Shown: piece by piece, positions 1 through 8,721 of the stretch
How the letters are laid out: every line of letters starts with the position of its first letter
How positions within the stretch are numbered: the stretch's first letter is position 1
Assembly (NCBI RefSeq): GCF_029633825.1
Contig: NZ_CP090640.1
Location: forward strand, 248,001-312,000
From: Burkholderia contaminans
GTDB taxonomy: Bacteria > Pseudomonadota > Gammaproteobacteria > Burkholderiales > Burkholderiaceae
Reading direction: 5' to 3'
Length of the DNA: 64,000 nt
Notes under the pieces: model-generated
The model's database searches: none
What the model was told of the DNA's origin: nothing
Seen by the model: only the letters and a program-made list of their open reading frames with translations
Position numbers and translations under genes: made by a program

Positions 1-651
1 CAGTTCCGCGAATCGGCGTCGAACCACCGCGTGTTCTTCATCGAGAAGATGACGCCCGACCAGAGCAAGGTGCAGAACGTGTTCGTGACCTCGACCGAGA
101 ACGGCAAGGTCAACGTGGTCGTGTCGCAGACGGGGCACACGGAAACGCGCGACGGCAACCGCTTCGTCGTCCTGGAGGACGGCCGCCGCTACGACGGCAC
201 GCCTGGCCAGCCGAACTTCAAGATCATGGAGTTCGAGCGCTACGGCGTGAAGATCACGAGCACCCCGGTCACCAACGTGCAGACCACCAACAGCACGCCG
301 ACGCCGGACCTGCTGCGCAACCCGACGAACGACAACCTCGCGGAATTCGCGTGGCGCGCGGGGCTGCCGCTGATCGCGATCAACCTGATGGTGCTCGGCA
401 TTCCGCTGTCGTACCAGAACCCGCGCCGCAGCCGCACGATCAACCTCGTGATGGCCGTGCTGATCTATCTCACGTACTCGAACCTGCTGAACGTGGTGCA
501 GTCGCAGATCGAGCAGGGCAAGATGTCGTTCGGCGTCGGTCTCGTTGGGCTGCATCTCGTCGTCGCGGTGATCGTCGCGTTCATCTTCTGGTTGCGCGTG
601 CGCAATCGTCCGCTGTTTACACGCGCGCTGTTCGGCCGCTCGGGAGCATGA
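1..651 (+). CDS. lptF: LPS export ABC transporter permease LptF (5' truncated by window)
   Basis: This is the C-terminal 216 residues of LptF, one of two membrane subunits of the LptB2FG transporter that extracts lipopolysaccharide from the inner membrane for transport to the outer membrane. The frame is open from base 1, so the true start lies outside the window. The visible part begins in the periplasmic beta-jellyroll domain (VFFIEKMTPDQ, later NRFVVLEDGRRYDG) and ends with three hydrophobic membrane segments at about 30, 60 and 85 residues from the C-terminus. It stops 3 bp before lptG, the usual lptF-lptG operon order. Identification rests on this fold pattern plus the neighbour. Confidence 0.93.
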   Translation, partial: QFRESASNHRVFFIEKMTPDQSKVQNVFVTSTENGKVNVVVSQTGHTETRDGNRFVVLEDGRRYDGTPGQPNFKIMEFERYGVKITSTPVTNVQTTNSTPTPDLLRNPTNDNLAEFAWRAGLPLIAINLMVLGIPLSYQNPRRSRTINLVMAVLIYLTYSNLLNVVQSQIEQGKMSFGVGLVGLHLVVAVIVAFIFWLRVRNRPLFTRALFGRSGA

Positions 652-654
652 TCG

Positions 655-1803
655 ATGCGGCTCTATGAAAAGTACTTCGCGCGACAGATCTACGTCACGT
701 TCGTCTTCATCCTGTTCGCGTTCTCGGGCCTGTTCTTCTTCTTCGACCTGATCAGCGAACTGAACTCGGTCGGGCACGGCAATTACAAGTTCGGCTACGC
801 GGTGCTGCGCGTCGCGCTGCAGACCCCGTCGCGCTTCTACGAAATCATCCCGGTCGCCGCGCTGATCAGCGCGATCTATGTGTTCGCGCAAATGGCCGCG
901 AACTCGGAATTCACGATCTTCCGCGTGTCGGGCCTCGCGACCAACCAGGCGCTGCGCTCGCTGCTGAAGATCGGCGTGCCGCTCGTGATCGTCACCTACC
1001 TGATCGGCGAATTCGTCGGCCCGTACGCCGACCAGCTGTCCGAACGCGTGCGGCTGCAGGCGCTCGGCGCGTCGGTGTCGTCGAATTTCCAGTCGGGCGT
1101 GTGGGTGAAGGACACGCTCGCGGCCCGTGAAAACGGCGAGCAGGTCACGCGCTTCGTCAACGTCGGCAGCCTGTCGCCCGACTCGACGATCAGCAACGTG
1201 CGCATCTACGAATTCGATTCGAAATTCCAGCTGCGCAACGTGCGGATCGCGCAGACGGGCCGCTACGAGCCGCCCGGCCACTGGCTGCTCAAGGGCGTCA
1301 ACGAAACCGAGCTCACCCCGATCAAGCCGATCGGCGGGCAGCCAGCCGACGCGCTGAACCCCGTGTACCGGTCGCAGCAGGTCTCGCTGGCCGAATACCG
1401 GCTGCGCTCGGACCTGACGCCGCAGATCCTGTCGGTGCTGCTCGTGTCGCCGGATCGCATGTCGATCATCAACCTGTTCCGCTACATCCAGCATCTGCGC
1501 GAGAACCAGCAGGACACGCAGCGCTACGACATCGCGCTGTGGCGCAAGCTGCTGTATCCGTTCGCGGTGTTCGTGATGCTGGTACTGTCGCTGCCGTTCG
1601 CGTACCTGCACACGCGTGCGGGCGTGGTCGGTGTGAAGGTGTTCGGCGGCATCATGCTCGGCATGAGCTTCCAGCTGCTCAATACGCTGTTCTCGCACAT
1701 CGGCACGCTGAACACGTGGCCCGCGCCGCTCACCGCGGCTACGCCGGGCCTGATCTATCTCGCGCTCGGCCTGTTCGCGCTCAAGTGGGTCGACCGGCAC
1801 TGA
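655..1803 (+). CDS. lptG: LPS export ABC transporter permease LptG
   Basis: LptG pairs with LptF and the ATPase LptB to power LPS extraction at the inner membrane. The 382-residue protein has the family layout: N-terminal membrane segments (about residues 12-32, 60-85, 98-120), a central periplasmic jellyroll domain (about 135-270), and C-terminal membrane segments (about 300-380). It begins with the typical RLYEKYFARQIY stretch. The start codon lies 3 bp after the lptF stop, so the two are co-transcribed and probably translationally coupled. Length matches the family. No oddities seen. Confidence 0.95.
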   Translation: MRLYEKYFARQIYVTFVFILFAFSGLFFFFDLISELNSVGHGNYKFGYAVLRVALQTPSRFYEIIPVAALISAIYVFAQMAANSEFTIFRVSGLATNQALRSLLKIGVPLVIVTYLIGEFVGPYADQLSERVRLQALGASVSSNFQSGVWVKDTLAARENGEQVTRFVNVGSLSPDSTISNVRIYEFDSKFQLRNVRIAQTGRYEPPGHWLLKGVNETELTPIKPIGGQPADALNPVYRSQQVSLAEYRLRSDLTPQILSVLLVSPDRMSIINLFRYIQHLRENQQDTQRYDIALWRKLLYPFAVFVMLVLSLPFAYLHTRAGVVGVKVFGGIMLGMSFQLLNTLFSHIGTLNTWPAPLTAATPGLIYLALGLFALKWVDRH

Positions 1804-1830
1804 GCGCCGCGTCACGACGGAGGCTTCGAC

Positions 1831-2214
1831 ATGAATTCGCACGGCATCGTCCTGTTCGGCCACGGCGCGCGTGACCCGCGCTGGGCCGAGCCGTTCGAAC
1901 GGCTCGCCGCGCGGCTGCGCGGCGCCTCTTCTCCCGCTGCACACGTGTCGCTCGCGTTCCTCGAACTGATGACGCCGTCGCTCGGCGACGCGGTCGCCGC
2001 GCAGGTCGCGGCCGGCTGCACCCACATCACCGTGGTGCCGGTGTTCTTCGGCCAGGGCGGCCATGTCCGCCGCGACCTGCCGCAGCTCGTCGACGCATGC
2101 CGAGCCGTGCATCCGGGTATCGAGATCCGCTGCGCGACGGCCGTCGGCGAAGACGACGGCGTGCTCGACGCGATCGCGCGCTACTGCATCGACCAGATCG
2201 GCGACGGCGCGTAA
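1831..2214 (+). CDS. cbiX: Short CbiX/SirB-type sirohydrochlorin chelatase
   Basis: Single-domain class II chelatase of 127 residues, the size of small CbiX proteins that insert cobalt or iron into sirohydrochlorin. The two metal-binding histidines of the family are present at about residue 11 (FGHGARDPRW) and residue 78 (FFGQGGHVRRDLP). A GGAGG ribosome-binding site precedes the ATG. The gene follows lptG closely and converges on cobA, which makes the precursor of sirohydrochlorin. A role in siroheme synthesis for the nearby sulfite reductase is an inference from context. Whether it inserts iron or cobalt cannot be read from the sequence. Confidence 0.88.
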   Translation: MNSHGIVLFGHGARDPRWAEPFERLAARLRGASSPAAHVSLAFLELMTPSLGDAVAAQVAAGCTHITVVPVFFGQGGHVRRDLPQLVDACRAVHPGIEIRCATAVGEDDGVLDAIARYCIDQIGDGA

Positions 2215-2237
2215 ATCACGCCGTCACGGCCCACAAA

Positions 2238-2269
2238 GAAAAAGCGCCGGCTTCCGCCAGCGCTTTTTT
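2238..2269. terminator. Bidirectional intrinsic terminator between cbiX and cobA
   Basis: Inverted repeat AAAAAGCGC(C)GGC / GCC(A)GCGCTTTTTT with A and T runs on the two flanks, sitting between the convergent cbiX and cobA genes. It can serve either strand. Confidence 0.8.
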
Positions 2270-2295
2270 CATTTGGAACTCCAGCCGGGTTCCGC

Positions 2296-3045
2296 TCAGG
2301 CCGCACTTCGCAGCGCATCGCCCGCTTTCGCCTGCCCGGCGCGCTCGGCGAATGCATCGCCGATCATCAGCAGGCTCGGTTCCGCGGGATCGAGCCACGC
2401 CTGCGCGTCGCCTGCCGCCATCTGCGCGAGCGTGAGCGTCAGAGAGCGTTCGCGCGCGGTGCTGCACGCCTCGACGATCGCCACGGGCGTCGCCGGCGCA
2501 CGGCCCGCGTCGATCAGTTCCTGCGCGATGCCGGGCGCGCTGTCGCGGCCCATGTAATAGACGATCGAATCGGCGCGTGCGGCCTCGCGAATCTCGTCGC
2601 TGCCCGGCGCGCGGCTGTGCGTCGCGAACGCAACGCTGCGCGACACGCCGCGCAACGTCAGCGAACGCTTCAGCGTCGCCGCCCCGGCCAGCGCCGCGGT
2701 GATGCCCGGCACGACCTCGTAGTCGATGCCGGCCGCTTCCAGCGCGCGCATCTCCTCTTCGGCGCGACCGAACAGCATCGGGTCGCCACCCTTCAGCCGC
2801 ACGACGCACGCATGCTCGCGCGCCGCATCGACGATCTGCTTGTTGATGAAGTGCTGCGCGATCGAACGCTGCCCGCAGCGCTTGCCGACGGCGATCCGGC
2901 GCGCATTCGGCGCGTAGTCGAGCATCGCGGGCTCGACGAGCGCGTCGTGCAGCACGACGTCCGCCTGCTCGAGCAGCCGCGCGCCACGCACCGTGATGAG
3001 GTCGGCCGCGCCCGGCCCTGCTCCGATCAGATACACCTTGCCCAT
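2296..3045 (-). CDS. cobA: Uroporphyrinogen-III C-methyltransferase (SUMT)
   Basis: Stand-alone SUMT of 249 residues that uses two S-adenosylmethionine molecules to convert uroporphyrinogen III to precorrin-2, the branch point to siroheme and B12. Family motifs are clear: the N-terminal VYLIGAGPGAADLIT, RLKGGDPMLFGR at about 83-94, and VVPGITAALAGAA at about 111-123. It lacks the CysG N-terminal oxidase/chelatase domain, so those steps need other proteins (the CbiX-like chelatase nearby is a candidate). It lies 70 bp downstream of cysN on the same strand and probably belongs to the cys operon, supplying siroheme for CysI. Confidence 0.93.
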   Translation of the reverse strand: MGKVYLIGAGPGAADLITVRGARLLEQADVVLHDALVEPAMLDYAPNARRIAVGKRCGQRSIAQHFINKQIVDAAREHACVVRLKGGDPMLFGRAEEEMRALEAAGIDYEVVPGITAALAGAATLKRSLTLRGVSRSVAFATHSRAPGSDEIREAARADSIVYYMGRDSAPGIAQELIDAGRAPATPVAIVEACSTARERSLTLTLAQMAAGDAQAWLDPAEPSLLMIGDAFAERAGQAKAGDALRSAA

Positions 3046-3115
3046 GTTTATCGCTTCGCCTTCCAGCGGGCGTCGGCTCCGGCCCGCGCCGCCGCGAAGC
3101 GGCGCGGTTGCCCGG

Positions 3116-4432
3116 TCATGCCGAGAACGCCCGGATCATCCCTGCGGCGACCGTGTGATGCGTCGCCTCGTCGATCAGCACGAACGCACCGGTACCCGGA
3201 TGCGCGTCGTACGTGTCGCACACGATCGGCTTCTGCAGCGTCAGCGCAACGCGGCCGATGTCGTTCATCTTCAGATCGTGACGATCGGTCGCGTGCGACA
3301 GCGTGTGCACGTCGAGTACCTGCTTGACGCCGCCGATCTTCGCGAACACCGTGCTGGTGGTCTGCTTCAGCAGGTACTTGCGCTGCGGCGACAGCGGCGT
3401 CTCGTCGAACCAGCACAGATCGGCTTCGAGCTTCTTCGCCGGCTCGACCGGCTCGCCGGACGTGACGAACATGTCGCCGCGCGACACGTCGACGTCTTCC
3501 GCGAGGCGGATCGTCACGGTCTGGCCCGCGAACGCGTGCGGAACGGACGCAGTGCCGCCCGGCACCGGCGCGACGATCTCGGCGATCGTCGCCGTGCGGT
3601 TCGACGGCAGCACGACGATCTCGTCGCCGACCTTCACTTCGCCCGACTCGATACGGCCCATGTAGCCGCGGAAATCGTCTGCCGAGCTGCCGTCCTGGCG
3701 CGCGACCCACTGCACCGGGAAGCGCAGCGCGTCATGCGCCTGCGTCTCGACCGGCAGCGATTCGAGCACGTCGAGCAGCGGCTCGCCCGCGTACCACGGC
3801 ATGCGCTCGCTCGCGCCAACGATGTTGTCGCCCTTCAGCGCCGACACCGGCACGAAGCGCACGTCGGTCAGGCCCAGCTGCTTCGCGAGCGCGACGTACG
3901 CATCGCGGATTTCGTTGAAACGCGCTTCGCTGTAGTCGACGAGGTCCATCTTGTTGATCGCGACGATCACGTGCTGCAGCCCGAGCAGCTTGACGATCGC
4001 GCTGTGGCGCTTGGTCTGCGGCAGCAGTTGCACGACGCCGTTCTCGACCGTGATGCGCGTCGCGTCGATCAGCACGATCGCCGCGTGCGCGGTCGACGCG
4101 CCCGTCACCATGTTGCGCGTGTACTGCTCGTGGCCCGGCGTATCGGCGATGATGAACTTGCGCTTCGCGGTCGCGAAGTAGCGGTATGCGACGTCGATCG
4201 TGATGCCCTGCTCGCGCTCGGCTTCGAGGCCGTCGGTCAGCAATGCGAGATCGAGCTCGTCGCCGACCGTGCGCTTGTTCTTCGCACGCGACAGCGCGGA
4301 CAGCTGGTCGGACAGCACGGCCTTGCTGTCGTACAGCAGGCGGCCGATCAGCGTGCTCTTGCCGTCGTCGACGCTGCCCGCGGTAATGAAGCGCAGCACG
4401 CCGAGGTCTTCGGTGTTCTCGATGATGCTCAT
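3116..4432 (-). CDS. cysN: Sulfate adenylyltransferase subunit 1, GTPase CysN
   Basis: GTPase subunit of ATP sulfurylase. It couples GTP hydrolysis to CysD-catalysed formation of adenosine 5'-phosphosulfate from ATP and sulfate. Elongation-factor-type motifs are visible: G1 GSVDDGKST near residue 19, G3 DTPGH at 97-101, G4 NKMD at 160-163. At 438 residues there is no C-terminal APS kinase (CysC) domain. This fits with the neighbouring CysH being an APS reductase, so PAPS is not needed. Lies 22 bp downstream of cysD. Confidence 0.96.
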   Translation of the reverse strand: MSIIENTEDLGVLRFITAGSVDDGKSTLIGRLLYDSKAVLSDQLSALSRAKNKRTVGDELDLALLTDGLEAEREQGITIDVAYRYFATAKRKFIIADTPGHEQYTRNMVTGASTAHAAIVLIDATRITVENGVVQLLPQTKRHSAIVKLLGLQHVIVAINKMDLVDYSEARFNEIRDAYVALAKQLGLTDVRFVPVSALKGDNIVGASERMPWYAGEPLLDVLESLPVETQAHDALRFPVQWVARQDGSSADDFRGYMGRIESGEVKVGDEIVVLPSNRTATIAEIVAPVPGGTASVPHAFAGQTVTIRLAEDVDVSRGDMFVTSGEPVEPAKKLEADLCWFDETPLSPQRKYLLKQTTSTVFAKIGGVKQVLDVHTLSHATDRHDLKMNDIGRVALTLQKPIVCDTYDAHPGTGAFVLIDEATHHTVAAGMIRAFSA

Positions 4433-4454
4433 GATTTGAATGTCCTCGTGTGCT

Positions 4455-5417
4455 TCAGAAATAACCTTGCTTCTTGCGCTGTTCCATCGCGGCTTCGGAG
4501 GCCTGGTCGTCCATCCGGGTCGCGCCGCGCTCGGTGATCTCGGTCACCGCCGTCTCGGCGATGATCTTCTCGACGTCGTCCGCGTCGCTTTCGACCGGGC
4601 ACGTGCAGGAGATGTCGCCGACCGTGCGGAAGCGCACCTGCGCGAGCTCGCTCGTCTCGCCGTCACGCATCGGCGTGAGCGGCGTGACGGGCACGAGCAG
4701 CCCGTTGCGGCGCACGATCTCGCGCTGGTGAGCGTAATAGATCGACGGCAGTTCGAGGTTCTCGCGCGCGATGTACTGCCACACGTCGAGCTCGGTCCAG
4801 TTCGAGATCGGGAACACGCGCAGGTGCTCGCCCTTGTGCAGGCGGGCGTTGTACAGGCTCCACAGTTCCGGGCGCTGCGCCTTCGGATCCCACTGGCCGA
4901 ATTCGTCGCGGAACGAGAAGATGCGTTCCTTCGCACGCGCCTTCTCTTCGTCGCGGCGCGCGCCGCCGATCAGCGCCGTGTAGCCGTGCTCCTCGATCGT
5001 CTCGAGCAGCGTGACGGCCTGCGCGGCATTGCGCGAATCGGTTTCGCGACGCAGCACGACCGTGCCGCGCTTGATCGAATCCTCGACGTGGCCGACGACC
5101 AGCTCGGCGCCGAGTTCTTTCGCGCGGCGATCGCGGAAGTCGATCACTTCCTCGTAGTTGTGGCCCGTATCGATGTGCACGAGCGGGAACGGCAGCGTCG
5201 TCTTGCGGTTCGCGCCGAGGCCGAATGCCTTCAGCGCCAGATGCAGCACGACGACCGAATCCTTGCCGCCCGAGAACAACAGCGCCGGCTTGCTGCATTC
5301 GGCGACCAGTTCGCGCAGGATGTGGATCGACTCGGCTTCGAGCCAGTCGAGGTGGCCCATGCGGCTGTCGGCACCGGCGGGCGGGGCAAAGGCGGATTGC
5401 TCGAGCGTCGTGCTCAT
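4455..5417 (-). CDS. cysD: Sulfate adenylyltransferase subunit 2 CysD
   Basis: Catalytic subunit of the heterodimeric ATP sulfurylase (with CysN). The adenylate-forming PP-loop SGGKDS is at residues 49-54. I chose the internal ATG giving a protein that begins MSTTLEQSAF (320 aa) because an AGAAGGA ribosome-binding site lies just upstream. The 18 extra residues of the longer open frame are Arg-rich and look non-native. The length suits the family (about 300-320 aa). It lies between cysH and cysN in the sulfate-assimilation operon. Confidence 0.95.
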   Translation of the reverse strand: MSTTLEQSAFAPPAGADSRMGHLDWLEAESIHILRELVAECSKPALLFSGGKDSVVVLHLALKAFGLGANRKTTLPFPLVHIDTGHNYEEVIDFRDRRAKELGAELVVGHVEDSIKRGTVVLRRETDSRNAAQAVTLLETIEEHGYTALIGGARRDEEKARAKERIFSFRDEFGQWDPKAQRPELWSLYNARLHKGEHLRVFPISNWTELDVWQYIARENLELPSIYYAHQREIVRRNGLLVPVTPLTPMRDGETSELAQVRFRTVGDISCTCPVESDADDVEKIIAETAVTEITERGATRMDDQASEAAMEQRKKQGYF

Positions 5418-5493
5418 GATTTCAGTCCTTCTCTTCTGGGTTCGTGCCGCCCGCTGTCGCAGGCGGCGCAATATTCAGTTTCTTGTCAGGCTT

Positions 5494-6246
5494 TCAGTGC
5501 GTGGCGCCGGCAACGGCTTCCGCGGGAATCGGCGTGATCGTCGTGATGTGCAGCCCGCATTCCTTCGTATCGCGCGACTCCCACCACCAGCGGCCCGCTC
5601 GGCTGTCCTCGCCGGGACGGATCGCCCGCGTACACGGCTCGCAGCCGATGCTCGGGTAGCCGCGCGCATGCAGCGGGTTCACCGGCACGTCAAACGCCTT
5701 AAGGTACGCCCACACGTCGCTTTCCGTCCAGTCGGCGAGCGGGTTGTACTTCGCGATCCCGCGCGCTTCGTCCTGCTCTTCCTCGTGCAGCTCGGCCCGC
5801 GTGACCGACTGCTCGCGGCGCTGGCCGGTGACCCATGCGCCGACGTCGGCGAGCGCGCGATTCAGCGGCTCGACCTTGCGGATGTGGCAGCACGACTTGC
5901 GCAGCTCGACGCTCTCGTAGAACGCATTCAGGCCGTGCTCGGCGACATACTGGTCGACCGCGTCCTGCTGCGGATGGAACTGCTCGATCTCGTAGCCGTA
6001 GCGCTCGCGCACACGGTCGATCATGCCGAGCGTTTCCGCGTGCAGGCGGCCCGTGTTCAGCGAGAAGATGCCGATGCGCACGCCCTTCGACAGGATCGCA
6101 TGCGTGAGCAGCATGTCTTCCGCCGCGAGGCTGCTCGCGAACTTCACCTTCTCGTGACGCGCACCGATCTGCGCGAGCAGCGCGTCGAGGCGCTCGACCT
6201 TCGCGGCGAGCTCCGGCGTCAGCGCGGTGGTGGTCGCGCTGCTCAT
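5494..6246 (-). CDS. cysH: Assimilatory adenylylsulfate (APS) reductase CysH
   Basis: Reduces APS to sulfite and AMP with thioredoxin or glutaredoxin as donor. The 250-residue protein has the two cysteine pairs that bind a [4Fe-4S] cluster in APS-type enzymes: Cys119-Cys120 (KSCCHIRK) and Cys202/Cys205 (GCEPC). The C-terminal catalytic Cys230 is in the ECGLH motif. The iron-sulfur pairs separate it from PAPS-specific CysH of enterobacteria. Its ATG overlaps the stop of the DUF934 gene by 4 bp (ATGA), which suggests translational coupling and fixes the start. The longer open frame upstream runs through the DUF934 gene in another frame. Confidence 0.95.
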   Translation of the reverse strand: MSSATTTALTPELAAKVERLDALLAQIGARHEKVKFASSLAAEDMLLTHAILSKGVRIGIFSLNTGRLHAETLGMIDRVRERYGYEIEQFHPQQDAVDQYVAEHGLNAFYESVELRKSCCHIRKVEPLNRALADVGAWVTGQRREQSVTRAELHEEEQDEARGIAKYNPLADWTESDVWAYLKAFDVPVNPLHARGYPSIGCEPCTRAIRPGEDSRAGRWWWESRDTKECGLHITTITPIPAEAVAGATH

Positions 6247-6800
6247 GCGCCCACCTTCGCGTCGGGCGTCGCTACGCCTGCCGACGCGCCGCGGCGGCGG
6301 AACAGCGGTTCGGGCTGGTCGAACGCGCCCTGGTAACGCTGCGTGAATTCCGTGAACGCGTTCAGCGCGTCGTGGATGTCCTTGTCGGCGCGCACCGCAT
6401 AGGCGTCGAAGCCGCAACGCGACATGTACAGCAACTGGTCGCGCAGCACGTCGCCGATCGCGCGCAGTTCGCCCGTCCAGCCGTGGCGCTCGCGCAGCAG
6501 GCGCGCGATGCTGTAGCCGCGGCCGTCCGCGAAGCGCGGGAAATCGACGGCGATCAGCGAAATCGCGCCGAAGTCGGCCACGAGATCGGCCGGCTCGCTG
6601 TCCGGTGCGAGCCACACGCCGAGCTCGTCCTTCGTCTTCGCGGCGACGAGCGCCGCGCGCTCGGCCTGCCACAACGCGAACGGCACCAGCACCTTGCCGG
6701 CCGGCAACGCATCGACCGCGGGCAGTGCACCGTCTTCCGCCGCGCGCACGACCTGCCATGCATCGTCGATCACTGCGCGGTTCTTGATAATCGAAGCCAT
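6243..6800 (-). CDS. DUF934 family protein of the sulfate-reduction operon
   Basis: A 185-residue member of the DUF934 family (oxidoreductase-like proteins seen beside sulfite reductase genes in many proteobacteria). The sequence has the conserved pattern ISLIAVDFPRFADGRGYSIA followed by a Trp/Gly segment and LRDQLLYMSRCGFDAY. It lacks an obvious cofactor-binding motif. Its position between cysI and cysH, with a 4-bp overlap to cysH, argues for a job in sulfite or APS reduction. A role in delivering electrons to CysI or in its assembly would be inference; no function is established from sequence. Confidence 0.88.
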   Translation of the reverse strand: MASIIKNRAVIDDAWQVVRAAEDGALPAVDALPAGKVLVPFALWQAERAALVAAKTKDELGVWLAPDSEPADLVADFGAISLIAVDFPRFADGRGYSIARLLRERHGWTGELRAIGDVLRDQLLYMSRCGFDAYAVRADKDIHDALNAFTEFTQRYQGAFDQPEPLFRRRGASAGVATPDAKVGA

Positions 6801-6825
6801 CTGCTAATTCCTTCTACCCGGTTGG

Positions 6826-8505
6826 TTACGCGTTCACTGCCTGGCGCGCCGCATACACGCGCTCCTTGAACGGCGCGATGCCGATGCGATCGTACGTGTC
6901 GACGAAGCGCTCGCCGTCGATGCGCGATTCGACGAACGTGTCGATCAGCTTCGCGATCACGTCGGGCACTTCTTCCGCCGAGAACGACGGCCCGATCACG
7001 CGGCCGAGGCGCGCACCGTTGCGGCCCGTGCCCTGCTCGCCGCCGAGCGACACCTGGTACCACTCGGCGCCGTCCTTGTCGACGCCGAGGATGCCGATGT
7101 TGCCGACGTGGTGGTGACCGCACGAGTTCATGCAACCGGAAATGTTCAGCGACAGGTCGCCGAGGTCGTACACATAGTCGAGATCGTCGAAACGCTGCTG
7201 GATCGCCAGCGCGATCGGGATCGACTTCGCGTTCGCGAGCGAGCAGAAGTCGCCGCCCGGGCACGCGATGATGTCGGTCAGCAGGCCGATGTTCGGCGTC
7301 GCGAAACCGGCTGCCTTCGCCTTTTCCCACACGGCAAACAGGTCGCGCTTCTTCACGTTCGCGAGAATCAGGTTCTGCTCGTGCGACACGCGCAGCTCGC
7401 CGAACGAGTATGCGTCGGCCCAGTCGGCCACCAGATCCATCTGCTGGTCGGTCGCGTCTCCCGGCGCAATGCGGTGATCCTTCAGCGACAGCGTGACGGC
7501 CGCATAGCCGGCCACCTTGTGCGGGGCAACGTTACGCTCGACCCAGCGTGCGAACGCCTTGTTCTCGAGCAGGTGCTGTTCGAACGATGCGTCGGTGTCG
7601 GCCAGCTTCTCGTAGACGGGCGGCTGGAAGTACTGCGACACGCGATCGACTTCCGCCTGCGTGAGCGTCGACGGGCCGTCCTTCAGGTGCTGCCACTCTT
7701 CCTCGACCTGCTGCGCGAACTTCGCGGGCGACAGCGCCTTCACGAGGATCTTGATGCGCGCCTTGTACAGGTTGTCGCGGCGACCGTAACGGTTGTACAC
7801 GCGCAGCACGGCTTCGCAGTAGGTGAGCAGGTGCTGCCACGGCAGGTCTTCCTTGATCACCGCGCCGATGATCGGCGTACGGCCGAGGCCGCCGCCCGCG
7901 AGGATGCTCGCGACCACTTCGCCCTGCGCGTTCTTCTTCAGGTACACGCCGAGGTCGTGGATCTGCACGGCCGCGCGATCATGCTTCGAGCCCGACACCG
8001 CGATCTTGAACTTGCGCGGCAGCCATGCGAATTCGGGATGGAACGTCGACCATTGACGGAGGATTTCCGACCACGGACGCGGATCGATCTCTTCGTCGTG
8101 CGCGACGCCGGCGAACTGGTCGGCCGTAATGTTGCGGATGCAGTTGCCCGACGTCTGGATACCGTGCATCTGCACCGATGCGAGCTTCGCGAGGATCTCG
8201 GGCGTTTCTTCCAGCTTGATCCAGTTGAACTGGATGTTCGAGCGGGTCGAGAAGTGACCGTAGCCGCGATCGTGTTCGCGGGCGATGCGCGCCAGCATCC
8301 GGAGCTGGTCGCTGCGCAGGTTGCCGTACGGAATCGCGATGCGGTGCATGTACGCGTGGCGCTGCATGTACAGGCCGTTCTGCAGGCGCAGCGGACGGAA
8401 CTCGTCTTCGCTCAACTCGCCCGACAGCCGGCGGCGCACCTGATCGCGGTACTGCGCGACACGCTCGTCGACGATCGTCTGGTCGTATTGGTCGTACTGA
8501 TACAT
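6826..8505 (-). CDS. cysI: Sulfite reductase hemoprotein subunit CysI (ferredoxin-type)
   Basis: Siroheme/[4Fe-4S] enzyme of 559 residues that makes the six-electron reduction of sulfite to sulfide. The coupled-cofactor cysteines follow the C-x5-C ... C-x3-C pattern: Cys415/Cys421 (CPGGDFC) and Cys458/Cys462 (CMNSC). An N-terminal ferredoxin-like half-domain (HRIAIPYGNLR) and two nitrite/sulfite reductase repeats are present. No cysJ flavoprotein gene is adjacent, so electrons probably come from a ferredoxin system rather than the CysJ flavoprotein. First gene of the minus-strand cys operon, divergent from cysB across a 216-bp AT-rich regulatory gap. Confidence 0.94.
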   Translation of the reverse strand: MYQYDQYDQTIVDERVAQYRDQVRRRLSGELSEDEFRPLRLQNGLYMQRHAYMHRIAIPYGNLRSDQLRMLARIAREHDRGYGHFSTRSNIQFNWIKLEETPEILAKLASVQMHGIQTSGNCIRNITADQFAGVAHDEEIDPRPWSEILRQWSTFHPEFAWLPRKFKIAVSGSKHDRAAVQIHDLGVYLKKNAQGEVVASILAGGGLGRTPIIGAVIKEDLPWQHLLTYCEAVLRVYNRYGRRDNLYKARIKILVKALSPAKFAQQVEEEWQHLKDGPSTLTQAEVDRVSQYFQPPVYEKLADTDASFEQHLLENKAFARWVERNVAPHKVAGYAAVTLSLKDHRIAPGDATDQQMDLVADWADAYSFGELRVSHEQNLILANVKKRDLFAVWEKAKAAGFATPNIGLLTDIIACPGGDFCSLANAKSIPIALAIQQRFDDLDYVYDLGDLSLNISGCMNSCGHHHVGNIGILGVDKDGAEWYQVSLGGEQGTGRNGARLGRVIGPSFSAEEVPDVIAKLIDTFVESRIDGERFVDTYDRIGIAPFKERVYAARQAVNA

Positions 8506-8721
8506 TCGGGGACCCCAGGGTTTTCGTGGTGACCGCGCGACGTCCTAGCCACGTCGCGCCCGAATCTCCGTTCCGCCGCTATCGCCGGCCTTCCGCTGCC
8601 CGGCTGGATTGCTAATGACGAAAACAGATATCCATATTTGAAAAACTCCGGTGAATCGTAATAAACTCGCCTTATATTTCAAACGACTAAAAAATTCTGT
8701 TGATATGCGGAAGGGTTATAA
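8506..8721. promoter_or_regulatory. cysI/cysB divergent promoter region
   Basis: The 216-bp gap between divergent cysI and cysB is GC-rich near cysI and strongly AT-rich at 8617-8721. On the minus strand TTGAAA (8677-8682, complement) and TACGAT (8655-8660, complement), 16 bp apart, form a plausible cysI promoter with a leader of about 150 nt. Two similar blocks, CATATTTGAAAAA near 8631 and TATATTTCAAACG near 8673, could be LysR-type (CysB) binding sites. A GGAAGGG ribosome-binding site precedes cysB. The element assignments are inference. Confidence 0.5.
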
